A DNA stretch of 64,000 nucleotides, taken from NCBI RefSeq assembly GCF_013410035.1, contig NZ_JACCBW010000001.1:1116001-1180000 (forward strand), written 5' to 3'. The DNA comes from Nocardioides cavernae. Its GTDB lineage: Bacteria; Actinomycetota; Actinomycetes; Propionibacteriales; Nocardioidaceae. The translations under genes and the position numbers were made by a program. Positions 1-8,562 of the stretch are shown here, piece after piece (the first letter of the stretch is position 1; each line of letters starts with the position of its first letter). The notes beneath the pieces were generated by a model. That model ran no database searches. It was not told the origin of the DNA and was given only the letters and a program-made list of their open reading frames with translations.

Positions 1-3000
1 CGGGTGCCGACCTGTCGATCGTCAAGACGGCGTCCCCCGTGAGGCCCGTGCCCGGCCAGGACGTCACCTGGACCGTCACCGTGACCAACGCCGGACCGTC
101 CGTGGCACGCGGCGTGGTCATCACCGACGACGTCGCCGACGCCCTCACCGGCGTGACGGCGAGTGCGCCGTGCCAGGTCGGCACGGGCAACGCGGTCACC
201 TGCGACCTCGGGGACGTCGGGGTGGGCGGCGTCGACGCGACCCGCACCGTCACGATCACCGGTCGCGTCCCGTCCGACTTCACCGGCGACCTCGGCAACA
301 CCGCGACGGTGACGTCCCCGACCGACACCAACACCGGCAACAACACGTCCTCGACCGAGGGCACGGCCGAGCCGGTCGCGGACCTGTCCATCACGAAGAC
401 CGCCACACCGGGCGACCCCGTCCCCGGCACCGACACCACATGGACGGTCACCGTCACGAACGCCGGCCCCTCCGTGGCGACCGACGTGGTCGTGCGCGAC
501 GACGTCGCCGACGCCCTCACCGGCGTGAGCGCGACCTCCGACCGCACCCCCGACACGTGCGAGGTGACGGCCGGCAACGTCGTCACCTGCCCGGTCGGCA
601 CGATGGCCGTCGGCGACACGGTGACGGTGACGATCACCGGCCGGGTGCCGGCGGACTTCACCGGCGACCTCGACAACACCGCCACGGTCTCCTCGCCCGA
701 CGACGACGCCACCGGCAACAACGCGGCGAGCACGAGTGGCACCGCCGACCCGCAGGCCGACGTCTCCCTCGCCAAGACCGCCACCCCGGTCGACCCGGTG
801 CCGGGGCAGACCGCGACCTGGACCCTCGTCGTCGGCAACGCCGGCCCGTCGGTCGCGCGCGACGTCGTGGTCACCGACGACCTGCTCGACCAGCTGACCG
901 GCGTCACGGCCACCGCACCCTGCCAGGTCGGCGCCGGCAACCTGGTCACCTGCGACCTGGGCGACCTCGCCCCGGGCGGGACGCGCACGCTCACCCTGAG
1001 CGGCACCCTGCCGGCCGGCTACACCGGGGCGGTCGACAACACCGCGACGGTGGACTCGCCGACCGACACCACGCCCGGCAACAACGAGGCGAGCACCGAC
1101 GGCGACGCCGACCCGCAGGCCGACGTCTCCATCACCAAGACCGCCACCCCGGTCGACCCGGTGCCGGGCGAGGACATCACCTGGACGATCGGCGTCACCA
1201 ACGCCGGCCCGTCCGTGGCACGCGACGTCGTGGTCACCGACGACGTCCTCGACGCCATCACGGGCCTCACCGCGACCGGGCCGTGCACGATCGCCGCGGG
1301 CAACGTGGTCACGTGCGACCTCGGCGACGTCGCCCCGGGCGGGTCGCGCACCGTCACGCTCGTCGGGCGGATCCCGTTCGGCTACCGCGGCCCGGTCGAC
1401 AACACCGCGTCCGTCGCGTCGCCGACCGACGTCACGCCCGGCAACAACGAGGCGAGCACCGAGGGCGACGCCGACGCGCAGGCGGACGTGTCGATCACCA
1501 AGACCGCCAGCCCCGAGGACCCGGTGCCCGGCGGCGAGGCCGGGTGGACGATCGTCGTCACCAACGCCGGACCGTCGACCGCACGCGACGTCACGATGGA
1601 GGACGACCTCCTCGACGACCTGACCGGTGTCACGGTGTCCACCGACCAGCCGGGCACGCCCTGCACGGTGGGCGCCGGCAACGTCGTCCTCTGCATCCTC
1701 GGCGACCTCGACCCGGGGACCAGCGCGACGGTGCAGGTACGCGGCACGGTCCCGCCGTCGTACACGGGTCCGGTCGACAACACGGCCACCGTGGACTCGC
1801 CCACCGACAGCACGCCCGACAACAACGAGGCGACGACCCAGGGCGACGCACAGCCGGCGGCGGACGTGTCGGTGACCAAGACGCTCGACCCGTCGCGGCC
1901 GGTCCCCGGCGGCCAGGTCACCTGGCTCGTGCAGGTCACCAACGCCGGGCCGTCGACCGCGCGCGACGTCGCCCTGACCGACGACGTGCCCGCCGCCGTG
2001 TCGGGCGTGACGGTCTCGTCGAACGCCTCGCCCGAGGCCTGCCGCGCGAACGCGAACGCCGTCTCCTGCGACTTCGGCGACCTGGCCCCCGGCACGACCC
2101 GGGTCGTGACCGTCCGGGGCACGCTGGACGCCGGGTTCACCGGCGACCTCGCCAACACCGCACGGGTGGCCTCGCCGACCGACTCCACGCCGGCGAACAA
2201 CGCGGCGACGGCGACCGGGCAGGCCGCTCCGCGCGCGGACCTGTCGATCACCAAGACGATGGCGCCGGCGAAGCCCGTCGCCGGGGGCGACGTCACGTTC
2301 ACGATGGCCGTGCGCAACGCCGGGCCGTCGACGGCCCGCCAGGTGGTCGTCGCGGACACGCTGATCGACCCGCTCGCCGGGGCGACGGCGACGGTGACGG
2401 GCGGCGGCACCTGCCGCGTCGAGGGACAGCAGGTCACGTGCGACGTGGCCGCGCTGGCCGCCGGCGAGGGGGTCACGGTCACGGTCCGGGCCACCGTCGA
2501 CGCCGGCTACCGCGGCGAGGTGAGCAACGTCGCGACCGTGCGCGCGGCGACGCCCGACCCCGACGAGGCGAACAACGTCGCCCGGGTCACCGAGTCCGGC
2601 ACCGGCAGCTGCGTGCCCGACGGCAGGCGCGGCAAGGTCGTGGTCTGCCCCGACCTCGACATCGAGAAGAAGGCGTCCACGCAGCAGGCCGCGCCCGGCG
2701 ACGAGGTGTCCTGGACGGTGACCGTCACCAACGCCGGCCCCTCGGCGGCCCAGGACGTGGAGGTGCTCGACGAGCTCGACCGCGACCTGCGGCTCGTCTC
2801 GGTCGACGTCGTCACCGGCCGCGCCGAGGTGAGGACCTCGCCCCGCCGGGTCATCGCGGTGTTCGAGACCCTCCGCCCCGGTGCCGAGGGCGTGCTGCGG
2901 ATCGTCACCCGGCTGAGCGACGACGCGACGGGCTCGGTGCCCAACGTCGCCGTGGCCTCCACCGACGACCCCGCCGTCGGCGACGTCGAGGTGCAGGACG

Positions 3001-3191
3001 AGGCGGACGTCGAGGTCCTCCCGGTCGACGACGACGGAGGCGACCCGGGCAACACCGGTGACCCGGACGACGACGGCGTGCTGCCCGACACGGGCCTGCC
3101 CGCCGGCGTCGTGCCGCTGGCCGCGCTCAGCGTGCTGCTGGTGGCCCTCGGCCTCTGGATGGTCCGCCGGTCGCGGGTCAGCCGGCGCTGA
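1..3191 (+). CDS. DUF11-repeat surface protein with LPXTG-type anchor (5' end outside window)
   Basis: The reading frame is open from the first bases, so the N-terminus lies upstream of the window. The visible part is about 1,060 residues. It consists of eight DUF11-type beta-sandwich repeats of about 120 residues, each opening with a motif like ADLSITKTATP and continuing with a NAGPS motif. A Thr/Val/Asp-rich linker follows, then a sorting signal: LPDTG, a hydrophobic helix (AALSVLLVALGLWMV) and the basic tail RRSRVSRR. This predicts a secreted protein anchored to the cell wall by a sortase, probably an adhesin or structural stalk. A class E sortase is encoded about 0.5 kb away on the other strand. 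The last 14 bases overlap the 3' end of pyrE tail to tail. The DUF11 and anchor calls are secure; the adhesive role is inferred. Confidence 0.88.
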   Translation, partial: GADLSIVKTASPVRPVPGQDVTWTVTVTNAGPSVARGVVITDDVADALTGVTASAPCQVGTGNAVTCDLGDVGVGGVDATRTVTITGRVPSDFTGDLGNTATVTSPTDTNTGNNTSSTEGTAEPVADLSITKTATPGDPVPGTDTTWTVTVTNAGPSVATDVVVRDDVADALTGVSATSDRTPDTCEVTAGNVVTCPVGTMAVGDTVTVTITGRVPADFTGDLDNTATVSSPDDDATGNNAASTSGTADPQADVSLAKTATPVDPVPGQTATWTLVVGNAGPSVARDVVVTDDLLDQLTGVTATAPCQVGAGNLVTCDLGDLAPGGTRTLTLSGTLPAGYTGAVDNTATVDSPTDTTPGNNEASTDGDADPQADVSITKTATPVDPVPGEDITWTIGVTNAGPSVARDVVVTDDVLDAITGLTATGPCTIAAGNVVTCDLGDVAPGGSRTVTLVGRIPFGYRGPVDNTASVASPTDVTPGNNEASTEGDADAQADVSITKTASPEDPVPGGEAGWTIVVTNAGPSTARDVTMEDDLLDDLTGVTVSTDQPGTPCTVGAGNVVLCILGDLDPGTSATVQVRGTVPPSYTGPVDNTATVDSPTDSTPDNNEATTQGDAQPAADVSVTKTLDPSRPVPGGQVTWLVQVTNAGPSTARDVALTDDVPAAVSGVTVSSNASPEACRANANAVSCDFGDLAPGTTRVVTVRGTLDAGFTGDLANTARVASPTDSTPANNAATATGQAAPRADLSITKTMAPAKPVAGGDVTFTMAVRNAGPSTARQVVVADTLIDPLAGATATVTGGGTCRVEGQQVTCDVAALAAGEGVTVTVRATVDAGYRGEVSNVATVRAATPDPDEANNVARVTESGTGSCVPDGRRGKVVVCPDLDIEKKASTQQAAPGDEVSWTVTVTNAGPSAAQDVEVLDELDRDLRLVSVDVVTGRAEVRTSPRRVIAVFETLRPGAEGVLRIVTRLSDDATGSVPNVAVASTDDPAVGDVEVQDEADVEVLPVDDDGGDPGNTGDPDDDGVLPDTGLPAGVVPLAALSVLLVALGLWMVRRSRVSRR
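6..2990 (+). repeat. Eight in-frame DUF11 coding repeats of about 363-414 bp
   Basis: Repeat units begin near 6, 378, 756, 1119, 1482, 1860, 2235 and 2649. Units 3-5 are the closest to each other: they share DNA-level blocks around GACCCGGTGCC and ACCAACGCCGG and have the shortest period (363 bp). This suggests recent duplication or gene conversion in the middle of the array. The last unit is the most divergent and lacks the VPG motif. Variation in repeat number between strains is expected for such proteins. Confidence 0.85.
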
Positions 3192-3708
3192 CGGCGTCGA
3201 GGTCCGCCCGGGTCAGCACCGGGCGGACCTCCAGGCCGACGTCGGCGAGCGGGTTCTCCCCCGCCGGCGAGCGGTCGATGGCGCACACGACGACCTCGAC
3301 GGTCGCCCCGGCGGCGCGCAGCTCGCGCGTCGCGTCACGCACCGCACCACCGGTCGTGACGACGTCCTCGATGATCGTGATCCGACGCCCGGCGACGTCC
3401 GGGCCCTCGGCGAGCTTGCAGGTGCCGTACTCCTTGGCCTTCTTGCGGACGAAGAGCGCCGGCAGGCCGGTCTTCGCCGAGACCATCGTGGCGATCGGGA
3501 TGCCGCCGAGCTCGAGGCCGCCGAGCAGCTCGGTGTCCTCCGGCAGCAGGTCCAGCATGCGGGTCGCGACCCGGTCGAGGAGCGCAGGCTGGCTCTCGAA
3601 GAGGTACTTGTCGAAGTAGGTGTCGGCGACCTGGCCCGACCGCAGGGTGAACTCCCCGGTCAGGCGGCAGACCGCGTCGATGTCGCGTGCGAGCGTCTCG
3701 TCAACCAC
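3178..3708 (-). CDS. pyrE: Orotate phosphoribosyltransferase
   Basis: This enzyme transfers the phosphoribosyl group of PRPP to orotate to make OMP in de novo pyrimidine synthesis. The 176-residue protein has the PRPP-binding signature ITIIEDVVTTGGA, with the acidic pair ED, and an upstream KKAKEYG segment that fits the catalytic lysine loop. The length is normal for actinobacterial PyrE. The start is GTG (GTG GTT GAC). A TAGGCT box ends 7 bases upstream and overlaps the sortase stop codon, so pyrE may have its own leaderless promoter as well as read-through from the sortase gene 10 bases upstream. The 3' end overlaps the DUF11 gene by 14 bases. Identification is secure. Confidence 0.93.
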   Translation of the reverse strand: MVDETLARDIDAVCRLTGEFTLRSGQVADTYFDKYLFESQPALLDRVATRMLDLLPEDTELLGGLELGGIPIATMVSAKTGLPALFVRKKAKEYGTCKLAEGPDVAGRRITIIEDVVTTGGAVRDATRELRAAGATVEVVVCAIDRSPAGENPLADVGLEVRPVLTRADLDAVSAG

Positions 3709-3718
3709 GGCCAGCAGC

Positions 3719-4408
3719 CTAGCGAGCCGTACGCTCCCGCGACTCGAGGTGCCCGAACGCGACGAGCCGGTCGTCGGTGTGGAACAGCTCGGAGCAGGTG
3801 GTGAGGGTGAGCAGCCGCTGGCCGGGCTCCTGCGCCGGCTGCACCCCGCCGTCCGGGTTCGCCGGCAGCGCGTCGAGCACCCAGCCGGCGGTGAACGGGA
3901 CGGTCAGGTCGTCGCCGCCACTGTCGAGCACGTAGGTGTAGGTCCACTCCCGGGTCTCGACGACGACCTCGTCCCCCGGCGCGAGCTCGGGCATGCCGCG
4001 CAGCGGCTCGCCGTGGGTGACCCGGTGGGCCGCGACGGCGAAGTTGCCCTTCCCGCCCGGCGCGGGGCCGTTCGCGAACCGCCCGAACCCGGCTGCGAGG
4101 ACGTCCTCGGACGTGCCCTCGAGCAGCGGGACGGCGTAGTCGTCGCCGAACCGGGGGATGCGCACGATCGCGGACACCCGGCCCCTGTCGGTCCGGACCG
4201 GACCGGACGAGGCTCGTCCGTCCTCCTGGGCCCACGCCCGTCGCACGTCCTCGACGAGGGCTCGGTGCGTGCGCTGCGAGACCACGTTGGTGCCCCACAC
4301 CTGCCAGGCGACGTACGCCCCCAGCACGAGGCCCGCGACGACCAGCAGCGCGCCGACCCGACCGAGCCAGCGGCCGCCCGCGCTCCGGGCTGCAGGGGGC
4401 TCGGCCAT
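3719..4408 (-). CDS. Class E sortase
   Basis: This is a membrane-anchored transpeptidase that cleaves a C-terminal sorting signal and joins the protein to the cell wall. The 229-residue protein has a short Pro/Ala-rich cytoplasmic N-terminus, one membrane helix (residues about 17-37) and an extracellular sortase domain. The catalytic set is visible: His128 in AAHRVTHGE, Cys205 in TLTTCSELF and Arg214 nine residues later. The order and the TLTTC motif match class E. The start is ATG, with CAGACT ending 6 bases upstream (leaderless pattern). It lies 10 bases upstream of pyrE. The LPDTG protein at the left edge is the obvious candidate substrate, although class E enzymes are best known for LAXTG signals, so that pairing is inferred. 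Confidence 0.9.
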   Translation of the reverse strand: MAEPPAARSAGGRWLGRVGALLVVAGLVLGAYVAWQVWGTNVVSQRTHRALVEDVRRAWAQEDGRASSGPVRTDRGRVSAIVRIPRFGDDYAVPLLEGTSEDVLAAGFGRFANGPAPGGKGNFAVAAHRVTHGEPLRGMPELAPGDEVVVETREWTYTYVLDSGGDDLTVPFTAGWVLDALPANPDGGVQPAQEPGQRLLTLTTCSELFHTDDRLVAFGHLESRERTAR

Positions 4409-4450
4409 GCCTGCAGTCTGCCAAAGCCAGCCGGTGGCTAGCCTCGAGCC
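4409..4450. promoter_or_regulatory. Divergent leaderless promoters for sortase and aminotransferase
   Basis: The 42-base gap holds two -10-like boxes facing away from each other. On the plus strand TAGCCT (4439-4444) ends 6 bases before the ATG at 4451. On the minus strand CAGACT ends 6 bases before the ATG at 4408. Neither gene has a Shine-Dalgarno sequence. Confidence 0.5.
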
Positions 4451-5635
4451 ATGGCCCTCTCCGTGCCCCTGTCCACGCGCCTCGCCCACATCCCGCCGAC
4501 CGTCTTCAGCGAGATGTCGGCGCTCGCGGTGCGCACGGGCGCGATCAACCTGGGCCAGGGCTTCCCGGACGTCGACGGCCCCGCGTCCGTGATCGCGGCG
4601 GCGGAGGAGGCGCTCGCCTCGGGCGCGAACCAGTACGCCCCGGGCATCGGCGTCCCGGCCCTGCGCGCGGCCGTCGCGCGCCACCAGGGGCGCCACTACG
4701 GCCTCGAGGTGGACCCCGACCGCGAGGTGGTCGTGACGACCGGCTGCACCGAGGCGATCGCGGCGGCCCTGCTCGGCCTGGTCGACCCGGGCGACGAGGT
4801 GGTGGTCCTGGAGCCCTACTACGACTCCTACGTCGCGATGCTCGACATGTGCGGCGCGGTCCGCCGCCCGGTGACCCTGCGCGCGCCCGACTTCCGTCCG
4901 GACCCCGAGGACCTGCGCGCGGCCGTCACGAGCCGTACGAAGGCGATCCTGCTCAACACGCCGCACAACCCGACCGGCACCGTCCTGACCCGCGAGGAGC
5001 TGCAGCTCGTGGCGAACCTCGCGATCGAGCACGACGTCCTCGTCCTCACCGACGAGGTCTACGAGCACCTCGTCTTCGACGACGCCCGCTCCGCCGAGGG
5101 GCACGTGCCGATCGCGACGCTGCCGGGCATGTGGGAGCGCACCCTCACCCTGTCCAGCGCCGGGAAGTCCTACTCCGTCACCGGCTGGAAGGTCGGCTGG
5201 GCCACCGGTCCCGCTCCGCTGGTGCAGGCGGTGCTCGCCGCCAAGCAGTGGCTCACCTTCACCTCGGGCTCGCCGCTGCAGCCGGCCGTCGCGCACGCGC
5301 TCGACCACGAGCCCGACTGGCCGCGCGCGCTCGCACGCGACCTGCAGCAGCGTCGCGACCTGCTCTGCGAGGGGCTCACCGCCGCCGGGCTGTCCCCGCG
5401 TGTGCCGGAGGGCACCTACTTCGCGACCACCGACGTCAGCCACCTCGGCTGGGCGGACGGCCGCGAGCTCTGCCTCGCCCTGCCCGAGCGCGCGGGCGTC
5501 GTCGCGATCCCCACCCAGGGGTTCTACGACGACCCGGAGGCAGGACGCCAGCTGGTGCGCTGGGCGTTCTGCAAGGAGCCCGACGTCATCCGCGCGGGCG
5601 TACGCCGCCTGGCCGAGGCCGACCTGCAGCGCTGA
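4451..5635 (+). CDS. PLP-dependent class I/II aminotransferase (DapC/YbdL-like)
   Basis: This fold type I aminotransferase of 394 residues has all the family landmarks: NLGQGFPD near the N-terminus, NTPHNPTGT (substrate carboxylate and PLP contacts), the LTDEVYEHL aspartate pairing with the PLP ring nitrogen, the Schiff-base lysine in SSAGKSYSVTGWK, and a C-terminal arginine in QLVRWAFCK. The closest families I recognise are N-succinyldiaminopimelate aminotransferase DapC of actinobacteria and the methionine/kynurenine aminotransferase group (YbdL, KAT III), which share this layout. Substrate cannot be settled from sequence alone and no lysine-pathway gene is adjacent. It is monocistronic, with a leaderless start. 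Confidence 0.85.
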   Translation: MALSVPLSTRLAHIPPTVFSEMSALAVRTGAINLGQGFPDVDGPASVIAAAEEALASGANQYAPGIGVPALRAAVARHQGRHYGLEVDPDREVVVTTGCTEAIAAALLGLVDPGDEVVVLEPYYDSYVAMLDMCGAVRRPVTLRAPDFRPDPEDLRAAVTSRTKAILLNTPHNPTGTVLTREELQLVANLAIEHDVLVLTDEVYEHLVFDDARSAEGHVPIATLPGMWERTLTLSSAGKSYSVTGWKVGWATGPAPLVQAVLAAKQWLTFTSGSPLQPAVAHALDHEPDWPRALARDLQQRRDLLCEGLTAAGLSPRVPEGTYFATTDVSHLGWADGRELCLALPERAGVVAIPTQGFYDDPEAGRQLVRWAFCKEPDVIRAGVRRLAEADLQR

Positions 5636-5647
5636 CCCGCACGACCG

Positions 5648-6415
5648 TCACCGACCGGGGTAGTCCTGCGGCGGGTAGTCCGTGCCGGACCCGCCGTCGG
5701 TGGAGTCGTAGGTCGGCGGCTGCTGGCCGTAGGGGTTGTCCTGCCCGCCGTGGCCGTGCTGGCCCGTGCTCGGGTACGCCTGCCCGTACGCGGCGGGGGC
5801 CTGGCCGCCGCCCCTGAACCAGTCGCCCGCGCCGCCGACGAAGAGCAGCACGATGACGGCGACCGCGGCGAGCAGCGGGACGAGGGAGATCCCGCTGGCG
5901 ATGCCGAGCAGGGACAGGAGGGCCACGACGCTGCTCGAGATCACCAGCAGGATCCGCGCGACGTTGGAGCGCCGGAGCACGAACACGGCCAGGACCACGG
6001 CGATCAGCGACCACAGGATGAAGAAGCCGAGGAAGGCGAAGGTCGCCCCGAGCGCGGACTCGGGGTCGACGTTGAGGTCGCGGAACTCGGGCGAACGCTC
6101 GATCTCCCGGACGAAGTCGTCGCGAGCGACCACCATCGCCACGAGCGCGAGCCCGAAGAGCGCCGCGACCAGGCCGGAGAACGCGATCGTGATCCATGCC
6201 GCGGCCGTCACCGTGCCCGGACGACGGCCGGTGCCCGGCTTCTGGTCGTACGCCTGCGGGTAGCCCTGGCCGTAGGGCTGCTGGCCGTAGGGCGCAGGCT
6301 GCTGCTGGCCGTAGCCGGGCTGCTGGCCGTAGGGGCTCTGGCCGGTGGGCGGCGGACCGTAGGGGTCCTGCCCGTAGGGGCTGTGCGTCGGGCCGGGATC
6401 GCTGGGCTCGCTCAT
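5648..6415 (-). CDS. Membrane protein with Pro/Gly/Gln/Tyr-rich ends
   Basis: No named family is recognised. The 255-residue protein has a low-complexity N-terminus of about 70 residues made of GQ/PYG-type units. Roughly four membrane helices follow (residues about 70-200: IAFSGLVAALFGLALVAMV, FAFLGFFILWSLIAVVLAVF, a further hydrophobic pair), then a second Gly/Gln/Tyr-rich tail of about 45 residues. Disordered PYGQQ tails fused to a small membrane domain are frequent in actinobacterial DUF-type membrane proteins. The next gene upstream, on the same strand, encodes a similar type of membrane protein, so the two may be functionally related. The ATG start is followed directly by SEPSDPGP. Confidence 0.7.
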   Translation of the reverse strand: MSEPSDPGPTHSPYGQDPYGPPPTGQSPYGQQPGYGQQQPAPYGQQPYGQGYPQAYDQKPGTGRRPGTVTAAAWITIAFSGLVAALFGLALVAMVVARDDFVREIERSPEFRDLNVDPESALGATFAFLGFFILWSLIAVVLAVFVLRRSNVARILLVISSSVVALLSLLGIASGISLVPLLAAVAVIVLLFVGGAGDWFRGGGQAPAAYGQAYPSTGQHGHGGQDNPYGQQPPTYDSTDGGSGTDYPPQDYPGR

Positions 6416-6448
6416 GCCCCTATCTCACCACGTCGGCGGTTGCGGCGA

Positions 6449-7522
6449 TCAGCGCGCGTCGACGGCGAACCAGCGCCGGACGTCGACGCGGCGCAGGCAC
6501 ACCACGGTGGCCACCGCGGCGGCGGCCGGGAGCAGCACCAGCGGGGTGCTGAGCACGAGCGCGAAGCAGCCGCCGGCGCTGAAGGCGGCGCTGACCATGA
6601 GCCCGCGTCGGGCCCACTCGCGCCGGGCCATCGCGAAGCCGGCGAGCAGCAGGGCGACCAGGCACCAGACGATGAACGCCCCGGCGACCGCGAGGACCGT
6701 GCTGCGCAGCTGCTCCAGGGTCAGGCCGTCCTCGACCAGCTGCGGCTGCTGGTCCTCCAGCACGTCCATCAGGAACTCGGGCGACAGGCCGGCGATCGCC
6801 ACCCACAGCAGCGACATCGCGAGGAGGCCGCCCGCGGTGACGACGGTGATGACGAACGCGGCGACCATCGCGCCCGGGCGCTGCGGCGCGGGGCGCCAGG
6901 TGCCCGGGGGCGGCGGTGGCGGCGGGGTCGACGGGTGCGGCTCGCCGAAGGGGCGGACGGCGGGCGGCGGGGTGCTGGAGGCGACCGGTGGCTGCGGCGG
7001 ACGGCCCCACGGGTCACCCTGCCCGCCGAGGGCGTCGGACCGCGGGCGGCCCCGCTCCGCGTCGCGGGCCGGGGGCGGCTCCGGCGGTGTCCACCTCCCG
7101 GTGGCGAACCACTCGCGGCCCGGCTGCATCCAGAGCATGGCCGCGCCGGCGGCGACGAAGGAGCCGGCGATGCCCCCGGCGGGGATCCCGGTGACGAAGA
7201 GCGGCACGGCGAAGAGGGTCAGGGCGAGCCGCGCGGACCGGTCGGGGCTGCGGACGTACCAGCCGAGGATCGCCGTGGCGCACGCGCACACCGCGGCGAC
7301 CATGCAGGAGATGCGGAGCAGCTCGGTCGTGCCGTCGACGGTGAGGCCCCACGACGAGAACGGCGCGTCGGCGAGCACCCCCTCGATCGCCTCGCGGGTC
7401 TCCAGCGAGCCCAGCGAGGAGACGCGCTCCCAGACCGTCAGCAGCACCACCACGGACGAGAACATGACGATCGCCGACGCCAGGGTGACCTGGGGCGGAC
7501 GCTGCGTGGTGGGCTGGCTCAC
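6449..7522 (-). CDS. Multi-spanning membrane protein with central proline-rich linker
   Basis: No named family is recognised. The 357-residue product has an N-terminal membrane block (about four helices to residue 135), a Pro/Arg-rich linker of about 75 residues containing a polyproline run, and a C-terminal block with three or four more helices. I chose the GTG at 7522 (VSQPTTQRPP). GACAAT ends exactly 6 bases upstream and matches the leaderless pattern seen throughout this window, whereas an upstream TTG at 7549 adds nine residues without a ribosome-binding site. It lies divergent from the ABC transporter pair and 33 bases before the next membrane-protein gene, with which it may form an operon. 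Confidence 0.65.
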   Translation of the reverse strand: MSQPTTQRPPQVTLASAIVMFSSVVVLLTVWERVSSLGSLETREAIEGVLADAPFSSWGLTVDGTTELLRISCMVAAVCACATAILGWYVRSPDRSARLALTLFAVPLFVTGIPAGGIAGSFVAAGAAMLWMQPGREWFATGRWTPPEPPPARDAERGRPRSDALGGQGDPWGRPPQPPVASSTPPPAVRPFGEPHPSTPPPPPPPGTWRPAPQRPGAMVAAFVITVVTAGGLLAMSLLWVAIAGLSPEFLMDVLEDQQPQLVEDGLTLEQLRSTVLAVAGAFIVWCLVALLLAGFAMARREWARRGLMVSAAFSAGGCFALVLSTPLVLLPAAAAVATVVCLRRVDVRRWFAVDAR

Positions 7523-7665
7523 CGGGCCATTGTCCCAAGGACGACCCAACGCACGACGCGGCGGCTCCCGGGGTGCCCCTCCGGGGGTTCTCAGGGTCGC
7601 CCTCAGGGACCGGAGGGCCCCTCTCCCCGATGCGCGGGCCGGCTCGGCGGCACGAGGCTGGACCC
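7523..7665. promoter_or_regulatory. Divergent intergenic region with phased CAGGG motifs
   Basis: This region separates the membrane-protein gene from the ABC operon. It contains TCAGGG at 7591 and again at 7603, one turn apart, and a small dyad AGGG-TCG-CCCT between them. Two-turn or one-turn repeats of this kind often bind response regulators of ABC-exporter operons, but no regulator gene is adjacent. GAGGCT (7654-7659) ends 6 bases before the ATG of the ATPase gene. Confidence 0.35.
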
Positions 7666-8562
7666 ATGATCAGCGTCGAGCACCTCACCAAGCACTACGG
7701 CCACTTCACGGCCGTCGACAACGTCTCCTTCACGGCCGCCACCGGCCGCGTGACCGGCTTCCTCGGCCCCAACGGTGCCGGCAAGTCCACCACCATGCGG
7801 ATCATGGTCGGGCTGACCCGGCCGAGCACCGGTCACGTGACCATCAGCGGCAGCGACTACCGCGAGCTCGTCAACCCCGGCCTGGAGGTCGGCGTCCTGC
7901 TGGACGCCTCGGCGCAGCACGCCGGGCGCAGCGGTCGCGAGATCCTCGCGATCGCCGCCCAGACCATGGGCCTGCCGCGGTCCCGGGTGTCGGAGACCCT
8001 GGCCCGCGTCGGCCTCACCGAGTCGGAGGCCGAGCGCCGCGTTCGCAACTACTCCCTCGGCATGCGCCAGCGCCTGGGCCTCGCGACCGCCCTCATCGGC
8101 GACCCGCAGGTGCTGATCCTCGACGAGCCCGCCAACGGCCTCGACCCGGCCGGCATCCGCTGGATGAGGGACCTGCTCCGGGGGTTCGCCGACGCCGGCG
8201 GCACCGTGCTGCTGTCGTCGCACCTGCTCCACGAGATCGAGGTCATCGCCGACGACATCGTCGTGATCGGCCAGGGCCGGATCGTCGCCCAGGGCAGCAA
8301 GAGCGAGCTGCTCGCCGCGGCCGGCACGCTCGTGCGCACCGCCGACCCCGAGCGCCTCGCCCGGGCCCTGGCCGAGGCGTCGGTCACCACCACCCCGATC
8401 GACGGCGGCCTGCGCGTCGACGCCGATCCCGAGCTCGTGGGCGAGACCGCCCACCGCGCGGGCGTGGCCCTGCGCGAGCTGCGCGCCGCCGACGGCGCCG
8501 GCCTGGAGGAGATGTTCCTCGAGCTCACCGCCGAGACCGCCCGCGAAGGAGCAGCAGCATGA
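7666..8562 (+). CDS. ABC transporter ATP-binding protein (BcrA/DrrA-like)
   Basis: This is the nucleotide-binding subunit of a two-gene ABC exporter, 298 residues. Walker A is GPNGAGKST, the signature is the LGMRQR variant typical of the bacitracin/DrrA subfamily, and Walker B with the catalytic glutamate is VLILDEPANGLDP. The switch histidine is in SSHLLHE. About 80 C-terminal residues form the extra domain common in this subfamily. The stop overlaps the permease start as ATGA, so translation is probably coupled. Substrate is unknown; relatives export antibiotics or membrane-active peptides. The start at 7666 was preferred to an upstream in-frame codon because the family begins at MISVEHLTKHYG and a -10-like box sits 6 bases before it. 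Confidence 0.88.
   Translation: MISVEHLTKHYGHFTAVDNVSFTAATGRVTGFLGPNGAGKSTTMRIMVGLTRPSTGHVTISGSDYRELVNPGLEVGVLLDASAQHAGRSGREILAIAAQTMGLPRSRVSETLARVGLTESEAERRVRNYSLGMRQRLGLATALIGDPQVLILDEPANGLDPAGIRWMRDLLRGFADAGGTVLLSSHLLHEIEVIADDIVVIGQGRIVAQGSKSELLAAAGTLVRTADPERLARALAEASVTTTPIDGGLRVDADPELVGETAHRAGVALRELRAADGAGLEEMFLELTAETAREGAAA

Noticed and set aside
1382..2494. Minus-strand frame with Val/Thr/Ser-rich repeats in the DUF11 gene
   Set aside because: The repeats are the antisense image of the DUF11 repeats and have no independent coding features.
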